Source: an uncultured Aquimarina sp.
Lineage (GTDB): Bacteria; Bacteroidota; Bacteroidia; Flavobacteriales; Flavobacteriaceae
Assembly: GCA_947500845.1 (NCBI GenBank)
Contig: CANMTP010000007.1
Span: 62,001 to 126,000 of the forward strand
DNA length: 64,000 bases
Direction: 5' to 3'
How positions within the stretch are numbered: the stretch's first letter is position 1; each line of letters begins with the position of its first letter. A model generated the notes under the pieces. The model was not told the DNA's origin. It did not search any database and worked only from the letters and a program-made list of their open reading frames with translations. Below, piece after piece: positions 16,319 to 25,462 of this stretch. Both the position numbers and the translations under genes were made by a program.

Positions 16319-18046
16319 ATGGTAAGATTTTTACAGGTAATATTTCTTTTTATTTTTATTTCCTCTTTTGCTCAAACAAATAGTGAGAGTAGTTTTTTGA
16401 CAATTGAAGAAATAAACAATTTCAAAATTCCGGATTCTTTAAAGGAAATATCTTTTGAAGAACTGAAAAACAAATTCTATCAGGATTCCTTAGATTCTCA
16501 CGAAAGACTATATGCAAAAACGTATATAAAAAAGGGAGTCAATGCAAATGATAGTTTGGAGGTAGCAAAGGGTTATTATCTTCTGTATGTCATTTCTAAG
16601 GATTCAGTAGCCCTATCTCTTTTAGATAAGGGGCTAGAGTATTCAAAAAATCGTTCAACAGAGGAATATCCCGCTGTATTTTATTATAATAAAGGAGATT
16701 TTTATTTTGACCATGCAAATTATAAAGAAGCACTCAATAATTATTTTGTTGCGTTTAATTTAGCCAAAAAGAATAATCCTTTTCTAGCATATAATACTAA
16801 GTTTAATATAGGATCATTAAAAAGCAGAATCGGCAAGTACGAAGAAGCACTAGAAATTTTTAAAGAATTTTATAATTATGTTTTATCCGAGGATTCAGAA
16901 TACCCGAAGGAATATTATCACAGACTAATACCAATGATTTCTCTTTCAGATACTTACATGAAGTTAAATATACTTGATACAGCAACAGTAATTAATAAAG
17001 AAGGAATCAAAATTGCCTTAGCGAATAACGACAAAGACATGTATCATTATTTTGTAATGAATGAAGGGGTAAATTTGTTTTTCAAAAAAAATTATACGAG
17101 TGCAATTGATAGTTTGAAAAAAGCTATCCCTACATTAATTAAACTTAATGACAAATCCAATATGATCTTCACAAGATCTTACTTGGGTAAATCCTATCTT
17201 GAGAAGAATAAAAAATCGGAAGCCATTATTCAATTCAAGAAAGTGGATTCATTATTTAAAGATTATAAGGGTATAACTCCCGAAATACGAGAAACCTACA
17301 AAATACTTATAGATTTCTATAGAACAAATGAGGATAAAGAAAACCAATTAATTTTTTTAAATAAACTCATTAAAGTGGATAGTATTTTGAATACCAACCA
17401 CAAATATTTAAACGAAAGAATAATCAAAGATTTTGATACCAAAAATTTGGTCCTGGAAAAAGAAAAATTAATATCAGATCTTCATCAATCAAACACTTTT
17501 AAATCCGGCAGTATCATTTCGTTATTTATAGGACTAATAATTGTATCGACATTGCTACTACTCAACTATCGTAAACGTCAAGGTTATAAGAGAAAATTTG
17601 AAGAACTAATTAGTCAGAAGAGCATTGCCATAAATAATCCCAAGGGCATTAAAGAAAAACAAGTATTGACAAACTATTTATCCGAAGATATTATTAGCGC
17701 AATAGAATCGGGTCTTGAAAAATTTGAATCTAATAAAAGGTATTTAAATCAAAATGTCTCTATTAGTTCACTAGCAAAAAGCATCGATACTAACTCCAAA
17801 TATTTGTCTGTTTATATAAACCAATATCAACAAAAGAAATTTACAGATTACATTAATGACTTAAGAATTCTATATACAATAGAAAGATTAAAAACAAATC
17901 ATAAATTCAGAAAGTATACAATAAAAGCTATTTCAGAAACAGTAGGTTTTAGTAATCCTATTTCTTTTTCTCAAGCTTTTTACAAAAAAACAGGAATAAA
18001 ACCTTCTTATTTCATAAAAGAGTTGGAAAATAGCTCTGGAAAATGA
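16319..18046 (+). CDS. Membrane-anchored TPR sensor with AraC-type DNA-binding domain
   Basis: The 575-residue protein begins with a signal peptide (MVRFLQVIFLFIFISSFAQ). A long TPR-like helical region (about residues 95-340) follows. A membrane helix lies near residues 397-415 (SIISLFIGLIIVSTLLLLNY) before a basic stretch. The cytoplasmic AraC/XylS domain occupies about residues 470-570 with VSISSLAKSIDTNSKYLSVY as the first HTH and AISETVGFSNPISFSQAFYK, TGIKPSYF as the second. Such one-component regulators sense a periplasmic signal through the TPRs. Gene order and shared ATTCATGAA boxes suggest it controls itself and the peptide-subtilase pair at 18191-19987. Confidence 0.85.
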   Translation: MVRFLQVIFLFIFISSFAQTNSESSFLTIEEINNFKIPDSLKEISFEELKNKFYQDSLDSHERLYAKTYIKKGVNANDSLEVAKGYYLLYVISKDSVALSLLDKGLEYSKNRSTEEYPAVFYYNKGDFYFDHANYKEALNNYFVAFNLAKKNNPFLAYNTKFNIGSLKSRIGKYEEALEIFKEFYNYVLSEDSEYPKEYYHRLIPMISLSDTYMKLNILDTATVINKEGIKIALANNDKDMYHYFVMNEGVNLFFKKNYTSAIDSLKKAIPTLIKLNDKSNMIFTRSYLGKSYLEKNKKSEAIIQFKKVDSLFKDYKGITPEIRETYKILIDFYRTNEDKENQLIFLNKLIKVDSILNTNHKYLNERIIKDFDTKNLVLEKEKLISDLHQSNTFKSGSIISLFIGLIIVSTLLLLNYRKRQGYKRKFEELISQKSIAINNPKGIKEKQVLTNYLSEDIISAIESGLEKFESNKRYLNQNVSISSLAKSIDTNSKYLSVYINQYQQKKFTDYINDLRILYTIERLKTNHKFRKYTIKAISETVGFSNPISFSQAFYKKTGIKPSYFIKELENSSGK

Positions 18047-18099
18047 AAAAGAAATATTTAATTAAAAATCAATAATTTAAATGTTTTAAAGAGCTATAA

Positions 18100-18129
18100 A
18101 TTCATGAATTTATAATATATCACAGTATA
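18100..18129. promoter_or_regulatory. ATTCATGAA and ACAGTATA elements upstream of the peptide gene
   Basis: ATTCATGAA (18100-18108) lies in AAATTCATGAATTT, and ACAGTATA is at 18122-18129. Both occur upstream of the AraC gene as well, although the spacing differs (12 there, 22 here between element starts). A weak -7-like TACTTTCG is downstream before the ATG at 18191. Confidence 0.45.
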
Positions 18130-18190
18130 TTCTAGGGCAGTTTATCCAAAATAGTTTTACTTTCGAAAAAAATCATAAATCATTGAAAAG

Positions 18191-18334
18191 ATGAAGAAAA
18201 CAAAAACGATTCCATTTGTAAAAGTAAAGATCTCTAAACTTAATTCTAGCGAATTAAACTTTATTCGTGGCGGAAATCATGATATAAGACCTGAATCTAA
18301 AGCTTTAAAGGTTTGTAATTCTAACCTGTGCTAA
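18191..18334 (+). CDS. 47-residue double-glycine leader peptide
   Basis: This small gene reads a basic leader KKTKTIPFVKVKISKLNSSE, then LNFIRGG, and a core of 19 residues beginning NHDIRPESK and ending CNSNLC. The leader with K-I-x-K-L and the GG site is that of Bacteroidota natural-product precursors exported by peptidase-containing ABC transporters. The core has two Cys that could form a disulphide or thioether. No modifying enzyme or C39 transporter is adjacent; instead a secreted subtilase starts 18 bases downstream. Function as signal or bacteriocin is inference. Confidence 0.7.
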   Translation: MKKTKTIPFVKVKISKLNSSELNFIRGGNHDIRPESKALKVCNSNLC

Positions 18335-18352
18335 GATCTAAAAAAAGATAAG

Positions 18353-19987
18353 ATGAATAGAATATCCTTTATGTTGTTATTAATTTCAGTTTCCTGTTTT
18401 GGACAGGGTATGAACAATTTTTCTAAAGAGATTATTTTGTTGAATCTCTGTCAAAAACAACCAAATGATACCTTATTGAAATCATGGCAACATAAAGATA
18501 TTTTTTTAGACACCATTCAAGGAATAAGCTCAGAAAAAGCGTATGAAGAAATTTTATCGAAAAAAACTGGAGTCCCTGTTATTGTTGCAGTAATTGATGG
18601 AGGTATTGATATTGATCATGAAGACTTAAAAGATCAAATATGGGTTAATGAAAAAGAAACCCCTGATAACAATATAGATGATGATCAGAATGGATACATC
18701 GATGACATACATGGTTGGAACTTTTTAGGAAACGCAAAAGGAAAAAGTTCTTATTATGCAAGGCGGGAATTTATAAGAATACTATACAATAAGGGATATT
18801 TGAATAAGAAAGGGCTTGTTATATCAAAACAAGAAAAAGATTCTTTAATTCTTGAAGCTATAAATTTTTATAAAAAAGAAAAAAGTTTATTGGATGAAGA
18901 TCTTGAATACATCGCCGAACAAAATGCCTCATTAAAAAATATTAGAGTAAAGCTTAAAGATTATTTTCCTGATCAAAAGTATAATCTTGAAAAACTTAAA
19001 AGCATTGATACCTTAAAAAGTCCTGACTTAAGTGATGCCGTAAAAAAACTTCATGAATATTTGACTTATGGTTTGACCCAAGAATCGGTTGACAATTATG
19101 AGAAATATGTTCATATCATAAAGGATTATAAATTGAATTATGCTTATGACGATAGGAAAATTTCAAAAGATAATCTTCATGATCTTGATGATACCAATTA
19201 TGGCAATAACATTGTTATTGAAGATAAATCAATAGACACTCATGGAACTGCTGTCGCAGGAATGATAGGAGCAACTAGAAATAATAATATTGGTATCGAT
19301 GGTATTGCAGATAATGTAAAATTAATGACTGTAAGAGCTATACCTGAAGGCGATGAATATGACAAGGATGTGGCTCTGGCGATACGATATGCCGTGGACA
19401 ACGGTGCCAAAGTGATTAATATGAGCTTTGGTAAATTTTTCTCTCCCAATCAAGAAATGGTTATAGATGCTATACGATATGCTGCCAAAAATGATGTTTT
19501 ATTCGTACATTCGGCTGGTAATGATAGTAAAAATATTGACAAATACGATTATTACCCTGTGGATTATAGTAATAATCAAGAATTTTCCCAAAACTTTATT
19601 AATGTAGGCGCTCTGAATTGGCTTTTAGATCATAGATTACCTGCTTATTTTTCTAATTATGGTAAAAGAAATGTCGATGTTTTTGCACCTGGTGCCAATT
19701 TATATACTACTGCAGTTAATAATTCTTACGTAACGGAAGATGGAACGTCACTTGCAGCGCCCATAGTATCTGGAATTGCTGCGGTAATACGATCTCGATA
19801 TCCTAAACTAACTGCACCACAAGTAAAAGATATCATTTTAAACTCCGGAAATACTTATCATATTAATGTGAGATATCCAGGAAATGCCGAGGGTCCTAGA
19901 GTTCCTTTCTCTAAGCTCTCAAAATCAGGTAAAGTGGTTAATCTTTATAACGCCTTACTTATGGCAGAGCAAATTTCTAAAAATTAA
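18353..19987 (+). CDS. Secreted S8 family serine peptidase (subtilase)
   Basis: The 544-residue protein has a signal peptide (MNRISFMLLLISVSCFGQ). The catalytic triad is visible: Asp in VIVAVIDGGIDIDHEDL (near residue 80), His in DTHGTAVAGMIGA (near 298), and Ser in DGTSLAAPIVSGIAAVI (near 465). A 150-residue insert of charged helices separates Asp and His, longer than in most subtilisins but seen in Bacteroidota homologues. No type IX sorting domain is seen at the end. It follows the double-glycine peptide gene by 18 bases and is probably co-transcribed, suggesting that it trims the peptide or its targets. Confidence 0.88.
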   Translation: MNRISFMLLLISVSCFGQGMNNFSKEIILLNLCQKQPNDTLLKSWQHKDIFLDTIQGISSEKAYEEILSKKTGVPVIVAVIDGGIDIDHEDLKDQIWVNEKETPDNNIDDDQNGYIDDIHGWNFLGNAKGKSSYYARREFIRILYNKGYLNKKGLVISKQEKDSLILEAINFYKKEKSLLDEDLEYIAEQNASLKNIRVKLKDYFPDQKYNLEKLKSIDTLKSPDLSDAVKKLHEYLTYGLTQESVDNYEKYVHIIKDYKLNYAYDDRKISKDNLHDLDDTNYGNNIVIEDKSIDTHGTAVAGMIGATRNNNIGIDGIADNVKLMTVRAIPEGDEYDKDVALAIRYAVDNGAKVINMSFGKFFSPNQEMVIDAIRYAAKNDVLFVHSAGNDSKNIDKYDYYPVDYSNNQEFSQNFINVGALNWLLDHRLPAYFSNYGKRNVDVFAPGANLYTTAVNNSYVTEDGTSLAAPIVSGIAAVIRSRYPKLTAPQVKDIILNSGNTYHINVRYPGNAEGPRVPFSKLSKSGKVVNLYNALLMAEQISKN

Positions 19988-20109
19988 TACTTTCACCAAG
20001 TAATTGGCCTTTTTTAAATTTTTAATTAAGCACAATTTAGCTTAACTAAAGATTTAATCCGCAGCTTCATCCAAAACTATATTTTCGAAGTTATAAACAT
20101 GGTTTTGAT

Positions 20110-20514
20110 CTACACCAACCTAATATCATCTTTAAATAACATATGGATATATTCTGCATGAATTTCTGCATGATGTTTATGCTCTAAACAATGAAACAGT
20201 AAATGTATCAATCCATAGTCGCCCATGGTATCTCGATATTCATGTTGTTCTTTGTTTTTTACCCATAAAATGAAACAACATAAATGACCGATCTCTCCTA
20301 GTTTTTCTGGATCTTTCAAGCATTTACGAAACTCATCTGTCTCCATAAGGGCATACTCATTATACTTTCGTTTACAAAAATTGTAATCAAAGGTGTGTTT
20401 ATATAACTGTAGCTTTCTGTTTTGTATTTCATAATTAATACCACTCATAACATAAGAATCATTTGCATTAGGTATTTCTGTAATCATAGTAATACGATTT
20501 GGTTCATATCTCAT
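20110..20514 (-). CDS. Hypothetical His-rich 134-residue protein
   Basis: No family recognised. The protein is soluble, with a C-terminal cluster LIHLLFHCLEHKHHAEIHAE holding many His and one Cys, plus Cys in HLCCFILW. Metal binding is possible. The start MRYEPNRITM is plausible. Two identical 14-bp palindromes lie 92-136 bases upstream of its ATG and may control it. Confidence 0.5.
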   Translation of the reverse strand: MRYEPNRITMITEIPNANDSYVMSGINYEIQNRKLQLYKHTFDYNFCKRKYNEYALMETDEFRKCLKDPEKLGEIGHLCCFILWVKNKEQHEYRDTMGDYGLIHLLFHCLEHKHHAEIHAEYIHMLFKDDIRLV

Positions 20515-20892
20515 TTTACAAAACGCATGCCACGACTTTAAAAAAATAACTTAATAAAAGGTGAAAAAATCTTAAAATCTATAGTGAAAAATCATTCCTG
20601 TGAAATTGGAATTATTCCATGTCAAAGATACAAAATTTGGAATTATTCCAAATACTATTTGTTCGTTTTCTTCGTTAATGAATACAAGATTATTATATAA
20701 GTATTTGTTTTATAGGTTTTTAAACTCAGAGTTATGTAATTATTGTTAATAAAACCTAATAAGTTTATTTTCAAAAAAAAAGATGACCTATTACTTTTAC
20801 TTTAAGAATTTGATACATTCTGGTATGTTTTTTGGGGAAGGAACCACTAGAATGATAAAAACGGGAAAACAAGTCAAATCAAATCATGTATT
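20515..20892. other. Gene-free control region with twin palindromes
   Basis: This 378-base AT-rich gap separates the divergent genes at 20514 and 20893. Apart from the two palindromes listed separately I see no gene; neither strand has a convincing complete promoter. Confidence 0.5.
20606..20650. promoter_or_regulatory. Two identical palindromes TTGGAATTATTCCA
   Basis: Copies at 20606-20619 and 20637-20650 are identical and 31 bp apart (about three helical turns). Each is near-perfectly self-complementary around TGGAAT/ATTCCA. The arrangement suggests cooperative binding of a dimeric repressor or activator. Confidence 0.55.
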
Positions 20893-21048
20893 ATGCAGTA
20901 TAAAGTAATTGATGCAAAAAGCCAGTATTTTGGCAAAGTATTAGATTTCCAGTCCTGCTCTACTTTGAGTGATTTAGGAGGAGTACTCTTAAAAATAGGA
21001 AGAAACAAAGTTTCACTTTTTAAATTTAACGAAGTAGAATTGGTGTAA
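20893..21048 (+). CDS. Hypothetical 51-residue protein
   Basis: Reads MQYKVIDAKSQYFGKVLDFQ and ends RNKVSLFKFNEVELV. The strand pattern (YFGKVLDF, VSLFKFNEVEL) suggests a small beta protein. A strong terminator begins inside its last codons and supports real transcription through it. No family is recognised. Confidence 0.5.
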   Translation: MQYKVIDAKSQYFGKVLDFQSCSTLSDLGGVLLKIGRNKVSLFKFNEVELV

Positions 21049-21070
21049 CCGCCATTCTACTTCTTTTTTT
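21031..21070 (+). terminator. Terminator between the small gene and ribE
   Basis: GAAGTAGAAT (21031-21040) and ATTCTACTTC (21054-21063) pair perfectly, with further GG/CC pairing, followed by seven T. Its 5' arm lies inside the 3' end of the 51-residue gene. Confidence 0.85.
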
Positions 21071-21656
21071 ATCCTAATTCTGTGATTCTTTTTACATATT
21101 TACCTATCACATCAAACTCTAGGTTTACCACAGTTCCAACTGCAAAGGTATTAAAGTTTGTATGTTCATACGTAAAAGGAATAATTGCTACGCTAAATTC
21201 ATTTTTCTTAGAGTTTACTACTGTAAGACTCACTCCATTCACAGTAATAGATCCTTTTTCGATAGTGATATTACTTAAACCGGGGTCATAATTGAATGTA
21301 AAATACCAACTGCCATCAGCTTCAGAAATCTTAGTACACGTAGCAATTTGATCCACGTGACCCTGTACAATATGTCCATCTAGTCGATCGCCAAGTTTCA
21401 TCCCCCGTTCCAGGTTAACGACATCTCCCTCTTTAAGAGTATTCAAATTTGTTTTATCTAATGTTTCTTTAATCGCAGTAACGGTATAGGTATCATCATC
21501 CAAAGAAACTACAGTAAGACAAACACCGTTATGAGCCACACTTTGATCAATTTTTAATGCTGAAGTAAAATTCGCTTGTACGGTAATGTGCAAATTTTCT
21601 TTATCTGTTTTTAAAGATGTTATCGTTCCTAATTCTTCGATGATTCCTGTAAACAT
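21069..21656 (-). CDS. ribE: Riboflavin synthase, alpha subunit
   Basis: The enzyme dismutates two 6,7-dimethyl-8-ribityllumazine molecules into riboflavin and a pyrimidine. The 195-residue length is normal. Two homologous lumazine-binding barrels are visible: the first starts MFTGIIEELGTI and contains NGVCLTV; the second contains VQGHVD, GSITVNGVSLTVV and VNLEFDVIGKYV. It stands alone, back to back with pdxA. Confidence 0.96.
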   Translation of the reverse strand: MFTGIIEELGTITSLKTDKENLHITVQANFTSALKIDQSVAHNGVCLTVVSLDDDTYTVTAIKETLDKTNLNTLKEGDVVNLERGMKLGDRLDGHIVQGHVDQIATCTKISEADGSWYFTFNYDPGLSNITIEKGSITVNGVSLTVVNSKKNEFSVAIIPFTYEHTNFNTFAVGTVVNLEFDVIGKYVKRITELG

Positions 21657-21742
21657 AAATGCAAATTATTTAGTTAAATTTGTTCTCTTGAAGGTTGAAG
21701 TTTGATTTTAAACTTCAAAAATACTGATAAAGTAGTTTAGTA

Positions 21743-22798
21743 ATGAAGAAAGAAGAAAAAATAAGATTAGGAATCTCTATCGGGGATTTAAATGGTATAG
21801 GCAGCGAAGTTGTTCTCAAAACTTTTGAAGATCCGAGAATGCTAGATTTTTGCACTCCGGTTATTTTTGCTTCGGTAAAAATTCTTTCCTTTCTCAAAAA
21901 ACAGTATGAAATCAATGCTAACCTTCATGGTATAGATAAAACTTCTCAGATCCTGGATGGTAAAATAAATGTGTTGAATGTCTGGAAAGAATCTGTAGAT
22001 ATTAATTTTGGTCAAGTAGATGAAAAAATTGGAGAGTATGCCATAAAATCTTTAAAAGCTGCTACCCAATCTCTTAAAAATAATGAAATTGATGTGCTGG
22101 TGACTGCTCCTATAAATAAACTCAGTATCCAATCTGAAGAATTTAAATTTCCGGGACATACTGATTATCTGGATCAGGAACTCGAAGGAAACAGTCTTAT
22201 GTTTATGATCACAGATGACCTAAAAGTAGGATTACTAACCGATCATGTTGCGGTAAAAGATATTGCAGATACGATTACTCCCGAGCTTATAGAGCAGAAA
22301 ATAAATACAATACATACCGCTCTACAACAGGATTTTGCAATATCCAAACCTAAAATTGCGGTTTTGGGTATTAATCCGCATAGTGGTGATAACGGTGTCA
22401 TTGGTAAAGAAGATGAAGAAATCCTGAAACCAACTATTCAAAAAATTCAAGAATCAGGAAAGTTAGTATATGGACCTTATGCTGCCGATAGTTTTTTTGG
22501 ATCTAATAGTTACAAAACTTTTGATGCAGTTGTTGCCTCCTATCATGATCAAGGACTGATTCCTTTCAAAACGCTTTCGTTTGGAAAAGGAGTAAACTAT
22601 ACCGCCGGATTAAATAAAGTACGCACCTCACCCGATCATGGCACTGCTTTCGAAATTGCCGGAAAAAACAAAGCAGATCACAGTTCATTTGAAGAAGCCG
22701 TTTTTGCTGCCTTAAAAATTTATAAAAACCGAAATCAATACACCGAGATCACCAAAAACCCATTAAAAAAACAACCTCGTAAACCGCAGCAGAAGTAA
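21743..22798 (+). CDS. pdxA: 4-hydroxythreonine-4-phosphate dehydrogenase
   Basis: PdxA makes the aminoketone precursor of pyridoxal phosphate in the DXP-dependent route. The 351-residue protein starts IRLGISIGDLNGIGSEVVLK, has FPGHTDYL (substrate His), DHVAVKDI (metal His), GINPHSGDNG, and SYHDQGLIPFK (second metal His), then ending VRTSPDHGTAFEIAGK (third His). All key residues are present. The C-terminal PLKKQPRKPQQK is a basic tail. Confidence 0.95.
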   Translation: MKKEEKIRLGISIGDLNGIGSEVVLKTFEDPRMLDFCTPVIFASVKILSFLKKQYEINANLHGIDKTSQILDGKINVLNVWKESVDINFGQVDEKIGEYAIKSLKAATQSLKNNEIDVLVTAPINKLSIQSEEFKFPGHTDYLDQELEGNSLMFMITDDLKVGLLTDHVAVKDIADTITPELIEQKINTIHTALQQDFAISKPKIAVLGINPHSGDNGVIGKEDEEILKPTIQKIQESGKLVYGPYAADSFFGSNSYKTFDAVVASYHDQGLIPFKTLSFGKGVNYTAGLNKVRTSPDHGTAFEIAGKNKADHSSFEEAVFAALKIYKNRNQYTEITKNPLKKQPRKPQQK

Positions 22799-22972
22799 GT
22801 AAGTATTTTAGTGGTGAGTCGTTGAGTAAAAAGCATATTCTTTTTAAGCCTGAGAAAACTTATGTTAAACCCTATTTACCTACAAATTCACTTGCTAACG
22901 CACTCAAATACTAAAAGACTAAAAGACTGATATAATTTTGTTTACAAAAAGGCTTTCATAACGATTTTTTAT

Positions 22973-22980
22973 TATCTTTG
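22973..22980 (+). promoter_or_regulatory. -7 box of the yceD-rpmF unit
   Basis: TATCTTTG followed by CACCC is a strong match to the Bacteroidota -7 element, about 48 bases before the gene. No good -33 TTG at 17-23 bases is seen. Confidence 0.5.
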
Positions 22981-23027
22981 CACCCGCCTATTACCAAATA
23001 GGTAGGCACTTTGAAACTGATGATGAA

Positions 23028-23567
23028 ATGATACAACTGAAAGAGTACACTATTCCTTTTGTTGGACTGAAGCAAGGATTACACCAGTTTGAGTACGAAA
23101 TTGACAATACGTTCTTTGAGCATTTTGAGTATGACGAATTTAATGCAGCTGCGGTAAAAGTTGATCTGGAGTTTGACAAGAAAACAACTATGTTAGAACT
23201 TCAGTTTAATATAACTGGTACTGTAAATGTGAATTGTGATCTCACCAATGAACCTTTTGACTTACCTATCGAAAATGAATTTCTTTTGGTAGTTAAGTTT
23301 GGAGACGAATATAATGATGAAAATGAAGAACTTCTTATACTTCCCCATGGAGAATATGAAGTTAACATTCAACAATATATATATGAGCTAATTGTTTTGG
23401 CACTGCCGCACAAAAGAGTTCATCCTGGTGTGGAAGACGGAACATTAGATTCTGATATACTCGAAAAGTTAGACGAACTAAGTCCAAAAGAAAAAACAAT
23501 AGAGAATAATAATGAGGAAACAGATCCTCGTTGGGATAAATTAAAAAACTTATTAAACGATAAATAA
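23028..23567 (+). CDS. YceD / DUF177 family protein
   Basis: Proteins of this family sit before rpmF in most bacteria and are linked to 23S rRNA metabolism in some. The 179-residue acidic protein shows VNCDLTNEPFDLPI, where the family's first Cys is kept but the second is lost, and the C-terminal ETDPRWDKLKNLL, which is the family ending. It precedes rpmF by 10 bases, the classic pairing. Confidence 0.9.
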   Translation: MIQLKEYTIPFVGLKQGLHQFEYEIDNTFFEHFEYDEFNAAAVKVDLEFDKKTTMLELQFNITGTVNVNCDLTNEPFDLPIENEFLLVVKFGDEYNDENEELLILPHGEYEVNIQQYIYELIVLALPHKRVHPGVEDGTLDSDILEKLDELSPKEKTIENNNEETDPRWDKLKNLLNDK

Positions 23568-23577
23568 TAGCTAAGCA

Positions 23578-23775
23578 ATGGCACATCCTAAGAGAAAAAT
23601 ATCGAAAACCAGAAGAGATAAAAGAAGAACTCATTATAAAGCTTCTGTACCACAAATTGCTACAGATCCTACAACAGGAGAAGCACATTTATATCACAGA
23701 GCTCATTGGCACGAAGGTAAATTATACTACCGTGGTCAAATAGTAATTGATAATACTGAAGAAGAAGTAGCATAG
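23578..23775 (+). CDS. rpmF: 50S ribosomal protein L32
   Basis: The 65-residue basic protein starts [20 protein letters not shown] and contains [11 protein letters not shown]. This is the zinc-free form: the usual Cys of the ribbon are absent. A strong terminator follows 26 bases after the stop, separating it from fabH. Confidence 0.97.
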   Translation: MAHPKRKISKTRRDKRRTHYKASVPQIATDPTTGEAHLYHRAHWHEGKLYYRGQIVIDNTEEEVA

Positions 23776-23801
23776 GCTAACTGTTAAAATTTCAAATAGA
23801 G

Positions 23802-23827
23802 CTCTCACAAAATGTGAGAGTTTTTTT
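23802..23827 (+). terminator. Terminator after rpmF
   Basis: CTCTCACA and TGTGAGAG form a perfect 8-bp stem with an AAA loop followed by seven T. Confidence 0.9.
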
Positions 23828-23947
23828 GTTTTTAGTTGAATATGTGTCAAAATCCGATTATTTTGCGCCATATTTGTGTATTATTTAGTAATTTCGACGA
23901 CTTTTTAGGCATTATTTGTGCTATAGTTCGTGAATTAAAACTAAGAT

Positions 23948-24943
23948 ATGAGTAAAATCACAGCCGCTATCACAGCTGTAGGCGCATATGTGCCAGACTA
24001 TGTGTTAACTAATGACATATTAGCAACAATGGTTGACACAAACGACGAATGGATTACCACTCGTACGGGTATCAAAGAACGTAGAATACTCAAAGATAAA
24101 GACAAAGGGAGTTCTTTCTTAGGCATAAAAGCCGCTGAAGATCTAATTGCTAAAAAAAATCTCGATCCCAAAGAGATCGATATGGTGATTTTTGCTACCG
24201 CTACGCCAGATCTTCCAGTTGCAGCAACATCTGCATATGCAGCATCTCAGATAGGAGCAGTTAATGCTTTTTCATATGACTTGCAAGCAGCTTGTTCTAG
24301 CTTTTTATATGGAATGTCTACCGCTGCAAGCTATATTGAATCAGGAAGATATAAAAAAATATTACTTATAGGAGCCGATAAAATGTCTTCTATTATAGAT
24401 TATACCGATCGTACCACATGCATTATTTTTGGTGATGGTGGTGGTGCTGTACTTTTTGAGCCCAACGAAGAAGGTCTTGGTTTACAAGATGAATATTTGC
24501 GCACTGATGGTATCGGAAGGGAATTCTTGAAGATTGAAGCTGGAGGCTCTTTGTTACCTCCTTCTGAAGAAACTGTTGCAAAAAGACAACACTTTGTGCA
24601 ACAAGATGGAAAGACAGTTTTCAAATATGCTGTTTCTAATATGGCAGATGCCAGCACAAAGATTTTAGAACGCAATAATATGACAGGACAAGACGTTAAT
24701 TGGCTTATTGCACATCAGGCCAATAAACGGATTATTGATGCTACTGCAAATAGAATGGGGTTAGACGACAATAAAGTTCTTATGAATATCCAAAGATACG
24801 GTAATACGACTTCGGCTACTTTACCCTTATTATTGCACGATTACGAAAAACAACTCAAAAAAGGGGATAACATAGTATTTGCCTCATTCGGTGGAGGTTT
24901 TACTTGGGGTTCCATTTATCTTAAATGGGCCTATAATTCCTAA
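23948..24943 (+). CDS. fabH: 3-oxoacyl-ACP synthase III
   Basis: FabH condenses acyl-CoA with malonyl-ACP to start fatty-acid synthesis. The 331-residue protein has the catalytic Cys in LQAACSSFLYG, His in LIAHQANKRI and Asn in QRYGNTTSAT, and the N-terminal DEWITTRTGIKERR. It is followed directly by accB and accC, so initiation and malonyl-CoA supply are co-encoded. Confidence 0.97.
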   Translation: MSKITAAITAVGAYVPDYVLTNDILATMVDTNDEWITTRTGIKERRILKDKDKGSSFLGIKAAEDLIAKKNLDPKEIDMVIFATATPDLPVAATSAYAASQIGAVNAFSYDLQAACSSFLYGMSTAASYIESGRYKKILLIGADKMSSIIDYTDRTTCIIFGDGGGAVLFEPNEEGLGLQDEYLRTDGIGREFLKIEAGGSLLPPSEETVAKRQHFVQQDGKTVFKYAVSNMADASTKILERNNMTGQDVNWLIAHQANKRIIDATANRMGLDDNKVLMNIQRYGNTTSATLPLLLHDYEKQLKKGDNIVFASFGGGFTWGSIYLKWAYNS

Positions 24944-24970
24944 ACAACTAAACACACAATACCCAACATT

Positions 24971-25462
24971 ATGGATTTAAAAGAAATTCAGAATTTAATT
25001 AAGTTCGTTGCCAAATCAGGAGCCAGCGAAGTAAAGTTAGAGATGGATGACATTAAAATCACCATCAAAACCGCATCAGATGAAAGTAGAGAAGCCACAA
25101 TAGTTCAACAAATTCCTGTTGGCAGTGCTCCTCAACCTGTTGCAGCAGTACAACCGGCGGTTCCCACACCAGTAGCTCCGGCAGCTACAGAAGAACCTTC
25201 TTCAGAAGAAGACAATTCGAAATACATAACTATTAAATCACCTATCATAGGAACATTGTACAGAAAACCGTCACCAGACAAACCTATGTTTGTTGAAGTT
25301 GGAGATACTGTAAAAGAAGGAGATGTACTTTGTATCATTGAAGCAATGAAGCTTTTCAACGAAATTGAAAGTGAAGTTTCAGGGAAAATCGTAAAAGTAT
25401 TAGTTGATGATGCCTCTCCTGTAGAGTTTGATCAGCCACTTTTCTTAGTAGACCCATCATAA
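24971..25462 (+). CDS. accB: Biotin carboxyl carrier protein of acetyl-CoA carboxylase
   Basis: The 163-residue protein has an N-terminal recognition region (MDLKEIQNLIKFVAKSG), a Pro/Ala-rich linker (about residues 55-80), and a C-terminal biotinyl domain with the lysine in IEAMKLFNE. It carries the carboxyl group from AccC to the carboxyltransferase. It starts 27 bases after fabH. Confidence 0.97.
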   Translation: MDLKEIQNLIKFVAKSGASEVKLEMDDIKITIKTASDESREATIVQQIPVGSAPQPVAAVQPAVPTPVAPAATEEPSSEEDNSKYITIKSPIIGTLYRKPSPDKPMFVEVGDTVKEGDVLCIIEAMKLFNEIESEVSGKIVKVLVDDASPVEFDQPLFLVDPS

